Positions 33,701 to 40,972 of a DNA stretch of 64,000 bases are shown one piece after another. Within the stretch, counting starts at the first letter, position 1. The number at the start of each line of letters is the position of its first letter. Source of the DNA: Phymatolithon calcareum (taxonomy: Eukaryota > Rhodophyta > Florideophyceae > Hapalidiales); assembly GCA_977006965.1 (NCBI GenBank), contig OZ345374.1, positions 2,480,001 through 2,544,000 of the forward strand. Reading direction: 5' to 3'. Under the pieces are notes generated by a model that was not told the DNA's origin, did no database searches, and was given only the letters and a program-made list of their open reading frames with translations. The position numbers and the translations under genes are program-made.

Positions 33701-35473
33701 TACGAGGCTGGAGTAACCATGTGGGTATCGCCGCTGCGAGCGCTTCTGTACGAGACGAAGGACCGTCTTCTGCGCGCTGGTATCTGTGTGCAACGCCTTG
33801 GTCAGTATACTGAGTACAGAAGCGGAGTGGAGAGAGTCCTTCTTCTCGCACCAGAGGAGATCGGTCGTCCTGAGCTGCATGGTATTACCAACCGATTGAG
33901 AAGTCAAGGAAATCTTAATCGCATTGTGATCGACGAAGCACACATTCCGCTTTTTGCGCACACCTACCGCACAAGCATGGTAAGAATGCAGAGCATGGCC
34001 GACCTCAGCATTGACTGTCAACGGGTGTTGCTGACTGCAACAGCACCGCAAGCAATGCTGGAGCGCATTGCACCGATATGCGGAGTAGATGTGGACGGAC
34101 TTGAGGTGATTCGTGGAGACCCGTGCCGGCCCAACCTTTGTTTAAATGTCGTACGGCTTGCAGACAGGAGTATGGGAACTCTGAAGAGACGTGTTGTCGT
34201 CGAAATCCGGCTGGCAGTAGCTAGGTGTCAATCGGGCAGTGGAGAAGGAGCGCGGGGGCTTGTTGTATGCCTAACTATCGCGGATGTTGAGCTGTTTGTG
34301 AAAGCAGTACAAGAGGCGTCCATCCGTGGCGTTTCTGTGTTGAAGTATCACAGCAAATTGAGTGACAGGGAAAGGCAAAGGACGAGCATGCTGTGGGAGA
34401 AGGCGAAGAAGGATGTGTTAACCGTCATGATCGCAACTGATGGGTTCTGCACCGGGACAGATGCACCGAATGTTCGGTCTGTGATTGTGGCCGGTGGTGC
34501 GCGCTCGCTTGTTGAGTTTTGGCAAGGATGCGGAAGGGGTGGACGGGACGGGAAGAAAGCGAATGTAACTGTACTCTACCACTGTGGTCACTTGTCTCGG
34601 GCACGTGGAGGAGATGTGCCTGCTGTGATCGAAGGTGTCGGAAGTTTCAATGAGTGGGCTGAAAATGACAAAGAATGCCGACGCCTTCGAATGGAACGGT
34701 TCCTCGAAGGTCTTGCAAGCTATCCCACATGCATTGAGCGTGGAGTTGGTCCTGTCGCGGTGGAGCTGTGCGACATTTGCAAGGACAAGAGAGGAACAGT
34801 GAGCGAGGGCCAGATTGAAGACTGTGGAGTTGTCGTTTGCGGGAGTAAGCGACTGTCGGAGGAGGAAGTGGAGAGAGCGAAGAAGAAGAGGAAGGAGTCG
34901 CAAGAGCAGTCGATGGACGAAGTGGAACGAATGCGACGCTGGGGGCGAGAGCTGTCCAAATACTGCATTGCTTGTTTGGTGATGACGTGCTTGAGCAGAG
35001 AGTTCCGCGAAGAACCCACGGCGTATGGGCGCATGATGCAAGACGACGTGCGCAGCTGCAACATGGAGCGGTGCAGGTATACAAGAAGTGTGTGCATGCG
35101 CTGCATGCAATCAGGACAGTGGACGAATAAGTGCAATGTTCTGCAGTCGGTGCAAGCGTCGCAGTATTCGAGGTGCAGGCAATGTTTCATGCAAGAAGTT
35201 CGGGGAAGGAACGTACACAGTGCAAGCGAATACGGGAGACAGGGTGCGTGCCCTTACGAGTCGATCACGAAACTGGTACTCTTCTGTTATGGGGACGCTC
35301 GTGCCCGGCAGTTGATGTGTAATGCTTTTCCTGCATTGAGAAGCGGACGGATGAAGGTGGCAAAAGACGGGGCGGACTGGCTGTTGAGCGACAGCGTGGA
35401 GGAGCCCGCAGCGCTGTTTGAGGTGATGAATTGGGCGCATAGAGAGTTTAAGCTACATGTGTTTGGATTGTAG
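30719..35473 (+). CDS. zinc finger-tyrosine recombinase-RecQ-like helicase fusion
   Basis: A single uninterrupted 1584-codon ORF from ATG 30719. Residues 25-50 and 105-126 hold two C2H2-type fingers (C25/C30/H44/H50; C105/C108/H121/H126) resembling the paired fingers of fungal OrsD/DUF3505 proteins. Residues ~600-820 have the order of a tyrosine recombinase: Arg613 in GRGTEIGSM, Lys647 in FNKSR, Arg746 in SQFRQW, His793 in QAGHTLRTA and Tyr802 nine residues later. Residues ~960-1300 are an SF2 RecQ-like helicase: Walker A GCGKT (982-986), DEAH (1072-1075), TATAP, and QGCGRGGRDG from 1269. The C-terminus has many Cys pairs (CDIC, CMRC, CRQC), probably zinc-binding. The helicase would unwind DNA and the YR could cut and join it. 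No intron or break is seen. RecQ-like and zinc-finger calls are firm; YR activity is inferred from spacing and the conserved relic. Confidence 0.85.
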   Translation: MFDEDVNLLSCHGIRPCPETASFICAREECRVELSSIRKAFVQHLRRNGHSLVDDEALGLWRAADRCAESFPKSHPVREKYRSGGARHGQLPAIDGLLVVQGKCCPKCDILFEGDSTLRRHGRVVHETTFSRKTVRNLRTSLCQSLSGKCGGKKLFLIEYAGTSSDLRGETEGGISAALARYDPGEVSPTYIRAASDREKSGFVSLAKCQERLDSVGLSLGDAWRLIQLGEGGRESALVSSQTVKQLFVDARELFRAVNSFRSTLVDISPGGTLEKKKPFQFLNDDQRGDRSLDRYVRSAGMLVVMALRVHRDRQKYAGISMSPALVGALNDLSSDNGTDEEIVCMKVHRVLCRIFFERSSVSGGSVRLFSFAVAACMCVGGETMDRLHFKQGRQVAPEVTGILYAASCCALLEMRKYSDEERRVEVEAEMQSAMCTGAKVGLSVFVDMRSICTSVRAEETPENMFDKCGVHSRCGFMGGIEVSADDVNDEHSEDNVDGGNRIVPSVGRTVRSVHKDLRKAIFVDLLKEKMLPPRFREECSSILDEESNMVPGYWALADVRNSEFVRRCNRWIREEMLPCLPAAELDAWTKAARNLVPLFLTALHLGAGGPGRGTEIGSMGLRNTPSCKRAIFFVGQEVMIKPKFNKSRSVRQCRNFFISRHLDEETSFLFKAFLLLVHPVMVQYAEMKEQSVEVPAGAEGEAILRERWLLRDSVCLGVVKPERVAERIGTVFAKYKFPLSFSQFRQWQRGFVKMKGRESYLAKCLALEGTEGEDIGDDNDGVDRAAALQAGHTLRTATLFYAQSSRLGDDSLEPDEQVVEMFRLASYEWQTDIGLRTKTASRSGDGERSSPGTGEKDMTEQQLAVLADVVADRVFKKLESVTQSRGCVSGFNYDPESVDNVCRRLFSEEATGNAILSVDAAPSDVSPRRSSGSCGNGFDATNALRKVTRNASVEFRSAEQKFAMEAVAGRRSDVAVILATGCGKTAVVMGPILYEAGVTMWVSPLRALLYETKDRLLRAGICVQRLGQYTEYRSGVERVLLLAPEEIGRPELHGITNRLRSQGNLNRIVIDEAHIPLFAHTYRTSMVRMQSMADLSIDCQRVLLTATAPQAMLERIAPICGVDVDGLEVIRGDPCRPNLCLNVVRLADRSMGTLKRRVVVEIRLAVARCQSGSGEGARGLVVCLTIADVELFVKAVQEASIRGVSVLKYHSKLSDRERQRTSMLWEKAKKDVLTVMIATDGFCTGTDAPNVRSVIVAGGARSLVEFWQGCGRGGRDGKKANVTVLYHCGHLSRARGGDVPAVIEGVGSFNEWAENDKECRRLRMERFLEGLASYPTCIERGVGPVAVELCDICKDKRGTVSEGQIEDCGVVVCGSKRLSEEEVERAKKKRKESQEQSMDEVERMRRWGRELSKYCIACLVMTCLSREFREEPTAYGRMMQDDVRSCNMERCRYTRSVCMRCMQSGQWTNKCNVLQSVQASQYSRCRQCFMQEVRGRNVHSASEYGRQGACPYESITKLVLFCYGDARARQLMCNAFPALRSGRMKVAKDGADWLLSDSVEEPAALFEVMNWAHREFKLHVFGL

Positions 35474-35639
35474 ATACGCTCTACTCTAAAAGAGTAGAAG
35501 TAGTTTGAGATTTGATTGATGGAAATGTAGAAAAAATGAAAGAAATTGTATGCGTTTAAGCGGAAGTAGTAAGAAAAGAGATGAGGTAGGGGTAGCAGGG
35601 AAGAGGCAGTGGAATTCATGGGAATAGGGAATAGGGTAT

Positions 35640-36480
35640 TTCCTATATAGTATATATTAATAGGTCTTTAGGTCTATCGTGGAATAGGGTAATAGGGGTA
35701 TAGGGGTATAGGGGTATAGGGGTATAGGGGGTGTAGGGGTATAGGGTATAGGGGGTATAGGGGTATAGGGAATAGTTGGTATAGGAGTATAGGGAATAGG
35801 GGGTATAGTGGAATAGGACAATTGGGTGTAGTGGGTATAGCCAAAAGTGGAATTGGGGGAATAGTCGTTTCGTGTATAGTGGGTATAGTCCCAGTGGGTA
35901 TAGGGAATAGTCGAATTGGTAATAGTGGGTGTAGTCATTCTGGGTATAGTGGGTATAGTCCTACTGGGTATAGTGGGTATAGTCCTACTGGGTATAGCGG
36001 GTATAGTCCTACTGGGTATAGTGGGTATAGTCCTACTGGGTTTTGTGGGTATAGTCCTACTGGGTATAGTGGGTATAGTCCTACTGGGTATAACGGGTAT
36101 AGTCCTACTGGGTATAGTGGGTATTGTCCAATGGAGTATAGTGGGTATAGTCCAATGGGGTATAGGGGATAGGCGAATTGGTAATAGTGGGTGTAGTCAT
36201 TCTGGGTATAGTGGGTATTGTCCTACTGGGTATAGCGGGTATAGTCCTACTGGGTATAGCTGGTATAGTCCAAAGGAGTATAGTGGGTATAGCCCAATGG
36301 GGTATAGGGAATAGTCGAATTGGTAATAGTGGGTGTTGTCATTCTGGGTATAGTGGGTATAGTCCTACTGGGTATAGCGGGTATAGTCAGATTCTGTATA
36401 TTGGGTGTATTCAAAACATATATATTCGCTTCAGTGGAATGTTTTTCAGTGGGTATAGTTGTAGATCGAATAGTGCGTAT
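35640..36480 (+). repeat. G-rich telomere-like minisatellite array
   Basis: From ~35685 to 35800 the plus strand is GGGGTATA repeated with small changes. From ~35930 to 36170 it becomes a regular 24-bp unit, GGGTATAGTCCTACTGGGTATAGT. A longer segment starting with CGAATTGGTAATAGTGGGTGT occurs three times (35912, 36174, 36316), showing higher-order duplication. The array starts about 200 bases after the stop of the helicase ORF. The open frames of Gly-Tyr-Ser and Gly-Ile-Val repeats are products of the 24-base period. Runs of G3-G5 could form quadruplexes. Confidence 0.9.
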
Positions 36481-37200
36481 TGTGGAAATAGGAATAGTTG
36501 ATTTTGTCGCAATGTGTATTGTGGGCATAATCCTTGAGGATACTGTTCGAACTTTGGAATAGTCTGTGGAATAGTCAGTGGAATAGGCAATGGATTATTT
36601 GATCGGTGAAAATCCAATTGATAATGAAAGTCTTGTTTCAAAAATGTTTGTATCTTTGTGAGGTGTCCATGTAACATGAGATATGAACAAAAATTTTGAA
36701 ACAATGAATGTTCTTTTTGAAATCTATAAATATTTTTCTCTGTCATGCCCCGTTGTCCATTACAGTTCTCAGCGGGATGTGAGTTGCAGCCAATGGGGAG
36801 CGTTCATGAGCTCCCCGGCTTCCAGAATTCCATTACAGCCTTGAAATTGTAATAAACATTTGCGCTGTAATTCCGCGCTGGGGTTCTTGCAACCCCGAAA
36901 CCAGCGCCCTTTCTCCAGCATCCTACGCCTGCATCTCCTGCATCCCCTACCAGCATCTCAAAATGCTATAAGAAGAGAGCCGACAACCAATATTCGTCGG
37001 CCGGATCGTCACCACCCACCTGTGCCGCACCAGAGCCAGACTCAGCCACCCATCAGTCATCACTTCATTACCTGGTCCAATAACCACGACCATCTGTTCC
37101 TGCTCAGACCAGGCCGCCGGTCGCACTTCAGCTCACTGCCATGTCGATCGTTACCACCTGCCGTTTCTCTGGATACCAATCCACCAGCCGCAGATCTCCT
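36481..37200. other. gap with no supported gene
   Basis: AT-rich at first, then C-rich from 36880. A 143-codon plus frame (36860-37291) is Pro/His/Ser-rich and unrecognised. I see no domain or RNA gene. Confidence 0.4.
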
Positions 37201-37204
37201 TCCT

Positions 37205-37845
37205 GCTCGTTTGGCCGTTGCTAGGTTTTTGTACGTCATCATCCTTCTTTCTCCGATTCCGTACTTTTCAAATTTGCTCTGGTTGCGGTAATAGGTGCAG
37301 ATTCTGTCTCTACGTCGTCCTGTCGCCATTTTGCAAGCACCGTTCCCGCCCGCCGGTACTGATATTTCGCTTGACTATTCCTGACCTCGATTTTTACAGG
37401 TTTGTTCTTTCCACCATGGCGATCTTTTTGGAGGTCATCAGTCTGCTTTCTCCGATTCCTGAGTTAATGTGGTTTGGCCTCGTCCTTTCCGTAGCTGACG
37501 CATTTTCGTTCTTTCGTTGCATTTTTTGATTACGGTAATAGGCGCCGATTCTTTCTTTTTGCATCGTCCTCTCCCCATCCTGCAGGCACTGCTCCAGCCG
37601 GCTGACCTCGATTTTTACAGGTTTGTTCTTTCCACCATGGCGATCTTTTTGGAGGTCATCAGTCTGCTTTCTCCGATTCCTGAGTTATTGTGGTTTGGCC
37701 TCGTCCTTTCCGTAGCTGACGCATTTTCGTTCTTTCTTTGCATTTTTTGATTACGGTAATAGGCGCCGATTCTTTCTTTTTGCATCGTCCTCTCACCATC
37801 CTGCAGGCACTGCTCCAGCCGGCCACTGCTGGTTTCTTGTTCGGT
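37205..37845 (+). repeat. ~221-bp tandem duplication, two good copies and one partial
   Basis: The segment starting GACCTCGATTTTTACAGG occurs at 37383 and 37604 (221 bases apart) and is almost identical over the unit, including TTCCACCATGGCGATCTTT and GGTAATAGGCGCCGATTCT. A diverged earlier copy lies at ~37210-37340 (CTTTCTCCGATTCCG, GGTAATAGGTGCAGATTCT). The high identity of the main pair indicates a recent duplication. Confidence 0.85.
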
Positions 37846-39730
37846 TTTTAATGACGGTTTGCCGGCCGGCTGCCCAATTTTTTTAAGTTTCGTTTTCTGC
37901 ACCATGGCGATCGAAGCCAAGATCGTGGATTTTGCATTACCTGCTTTCCGGCCCGACCGACCGAACCTGTCGCACTCATTTCCGAACCCGCATGCTCTGC
38001 GTGCGGCACGATCTTTCGTCCTTTTATTACCACGCTATTCTTGCACAGAGTTCAGATACGCAATGCAACATTAGTACACTTCAACTTATCGTACGACCGT
38101 GATAAAGGTGATATGGAACAAAGATACTAAACTTCTATTCCAGCACGAAGCGTACAGTTGTCTGAAAACAGAAGTGTACTTCAGTCATCGTTAGAATCTT
38201 TCATCTAACATGTAGTAACAGAACGTAGTTCAAATTGAGCTGAATGAAGTATGTACACTGGTTGTCACCTTAAGTATGCTGTCTTCTTCGAACTATATCC
38301 TCTGTAACCAATACGGAAAATAATGGTTTTTATTGTTGGACTGGTCTCCTGCAGATGATTCTTCTCATCTTTCTCTCAATCTTTGAAGTCGCTTAGAAAG
38401 AGCTTCTTTCCTTTGATCTTACATGGAGTATTAATACATTCTGGAAACAATTTCTTTACTTTCGTGTCCAACTGGGATAATGATGTTTCCGTTTTGTTCG
38501 GTGGTGATGGCGGACCATTAGGATGCATGCTTTCTGCCCTTTAGAATATCTCTGCTTCCTTGCACGAAAAATTGATATAGGCCATAAGGTCCTCCTTCAA
38601 TCCTTTCTGCTGTTCAAGATATCTTTCCATTGCCTTCTTCAGATTTGTTGGGAAACACCCTATCGTGCATGAGGGCTTTGGTTTTCTTCGGATTATTTAC
38701 CTTGAAGTTCAGGTACTCAGCTTTCTGGAATCTGGAAAAGAAATCTGAAGAAAATTCCTCGCCTCCGCTGTACGATGTGCATTGGCAATCGTGGACTGTC
38801 GAGAGCCTTATCTATGATTTCTGGGTGTAACTGCTCGGCGTCATTTATTTGCGAGAAACCTTGAAAAACGAATTGAATATCTTTCGATGTCAGCTCTCCA
38901 GCTGACTTAGCCCTTGATTTGTGAACTCGAAAAAGCTCCTATCCATGGACATCTTGTACGATGTCAACGACGGGACTTCCTTCTTGTTCTATCTGACCTT
39001 ATCTTCGTACAGTTTTCTCTCCTTCCAAAACTCTGTCACAACGTTTAGGTCGAGACTCCGTAATATTGAGTGGCTAACTAGTTGGAAGAGTGCAGCCGTT
39101 GGTTTCCGATTTGTAAATTGCGCAGAGGAATGTCTTCCACGTTAGATGGCTAGTTGCACCTCCATTTCTGAATTAATCTTGAACAATCTTCCTTTTAACT
39201 CTAAATATTCTCGGGCAGGACAGAAATTTCTTTAATCAGGAAGTGCATTAAGATAAATGTTAGGTTTACCTCAAAAATTTGTTATCTCTCTCTGATTCGA
39301 TGGTTACCTACTAGAAATACGTGGGGAAATCGCGTAAGTACACTTCCGGTCACCGCAAAGCCATGGGTTTCCTGGAAGCATATTGCGTGTTCCCTGCCAG
39401 CAGAAACTATGCCGCAATTTAGTCGCCTATTCTTCCAGCTCCAGATGCCACTTTATTATTGCGCGTCTATACTCCGCAACAACATCAAAAGCCTCGACGG
39501 TCCTTCCTAACAATAACAATGGCAGACATATCACAAAAGTTCACCCATCTTGCTATTCCACATGATGACAAAGGGAGCGCTTGAAGCTGTACCAAGCTGG
39601 TCTATCTACAGCATATCGCCAATACAAACTGTAATAAATGAGTTGAGAGAACAGTAGAAAGGAACCATATGCGTGCCCAAAAATGCTTACTTATTTGAAA
39701 AAATGTATTAGTCTACGTCACACCACGTTT
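37846..39730. other. gap with no supported gene
   Basis: The interval is AT-rich, with short unrecognised frames (38630-38830 plus, 38921-39145 plus). A GTTTCCTGGAAGCATATTCG-like word near 39368 recurs at 39893 in the next repeat, so the edge of the repeat family reaches here. Confidence 0.4.
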
Positions 39731-39734
39731 CCAG

Positions 39735-40078
39735 TTCTATACGCGGTTCAATCAGTGAAATAACTGACGTGCGGTGAAGACTAAGATCCCATTAAATCTG
39801 AACTTTCTCACAAGATACGTATATATGACTCCAATGACGTTGCTTTACAAATCAAGCTACGTAACTTGCTTCCCGTATAATACAGCCGTGGGTTTCCTGG
39901 AAGCATATTCGTTCCATAACGTTCTTCGTTCTATTCGGAATCAATCAGTGAAATACGGGCCGAAGGTGAAAACTAAGATCCTATTAAATCCAAACATTCT
40001 CACAAGATACTTATATACTGTATGGCTCCAGTGACGTTGCTTTAAATATATGCTTCCTAACTTGCTTCCCGTAAAATT
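39735..40078 (+). repeat. ~192-bp direct repeat
   Basis: CTAAGATCC followed by ATTAAATC, TCTCACAAGATAC and CCAATGACGTTGCTTTA appears at 39781 and again at 39973, with preceding TCAATCAGTGAAATA also duplicated. The copies differ at several positions, so the duplication is older than the neighbouring 173-bp one. Confidence 0.75.
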
Positions 40079-40103
40079 AATGTATCAATAAATCTCTAAA
40101 AGC

Positions 40104-40447
40104 TCCACATCAAAAAGCAACATATCTTCTCAATTGCGAAAACGGCGCTGAGTCAGAATTGCATTCGAGTTTGAGAGCGACAAAACGTCTCGGATTGTTC
40201 CATTCACACCGCCCGTTTGACATAGCCTTCTCTGCCCCGTAACAACCGTTTAAACTCTTCTTCTGACAGCACAAGCTACACATCTAAAAGCAACATATCT
40301 TCTCAATTGCGAAAACGGCGCTGTGTCAGAATTGCATTCGTGCTTGAGAGCGACAAAACGTCTCGGATTGTTCCATTCACACGCTCCGTTTGACATAGCC
40401 TTCTCTGCCCCGTAACAACCGTTTAAACTCTTCTTCTGACAGCACAT
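40104..40447 (+). repeat. 173-bp tandem duplication
   Basis: AGCAACATATCTTCTCAATT occurs at 40116 and 40289, exactly 173 bases apart, and nearly the whole unit through GTTTAAACTCTTCTTCTGAC is repeated with few differences. No gene is encoded. The high identity implies a recent event. Confidence 0.88.
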
Positions 40448-40972
40448 GTAACGTTTACGTTCGTGGACGTTCTACGTTCTTGACGGTGGAAAGCTTACTT
40501 GAAGTCAAATCAAGAAAAACATAAAGCTGCTTCGAAACGGAACCCATAAGCCAACTGTAAGCTGTGCGTAGGTATGGTCTGCAAATACTACGTCCTAATA
40601 CCGTGACAGGCGTCCCTTGGGCATCTGTGCAATGTTAGTCTAATGCACTTGAACTGCTTCAGAACGTAGCTTACTGAAGGACTTCTTTGAATTTGAACGA
40701 CGGAGAAGAGGATAAGACACTTAAGATCGCGCAAACTTTTAATCCCATTCTCAATATGAAGAATGTTCGAATAATATTACTAACCGATGTAAGGAAGATC
40801 TGAAATAGTGTAAGATCTTACATTGGCCTCTGAACGCTCGTAAGATATTTCATTAGCACGTGATCTTGGCAGAGGTGATTCCGGTGGGAATTTCGATGGG
40901 AATAGGTGAGGGAATAGTTAGATCATAACAGGCGTCGCACGTAGAATGTCCTTTTAAACAATCTTCTCCCAC
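40448..40972. promoter_or_regulatory. upstream region of the Crypton-like ORF
   Basis: No gene is seen. About 60-80 bases before the start codon, at 40890-40915, lie GGTGGGAATTTCGATGGGAATAG and GAGGGAATAG. The same GGGAATAG word is found upstream of the helicase ORF at 30.5 kb. Whether this is a promoter element or a mark of the insertion site cannot be told from one sequence. Confidence 0.3.

Noticed and set aside
30695-35615. Numerous minus-strand and alternative-frame ORFs of 60-230 codons over the helicase gene
   Set aside because: They are shadows of the long plus-strand coding sequence, which has all recognisable motifs.
35930-36180. CRISPR-like array of regular repeats
   Set aside because: Units are contiguous with no unique spacers, and the sequence context is eukaryotic.
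35822-36562. Long open frames of Gly-Tyr-Ser-Pro-Thr or Gly-Ile-Val repeats as a structural protein gene
   Set aside because: The 24-base period keeps several frames open on both strands at once, the words are those of the G-rich array, and no start, end or flanking coding sequence is visible.
36860-37291. Pro/His-rich 143-codon frame as a gene
   Set aside because: Composition follows local C-richness, no domain or conserved start is seen, and a related tandem repeat begins within it.
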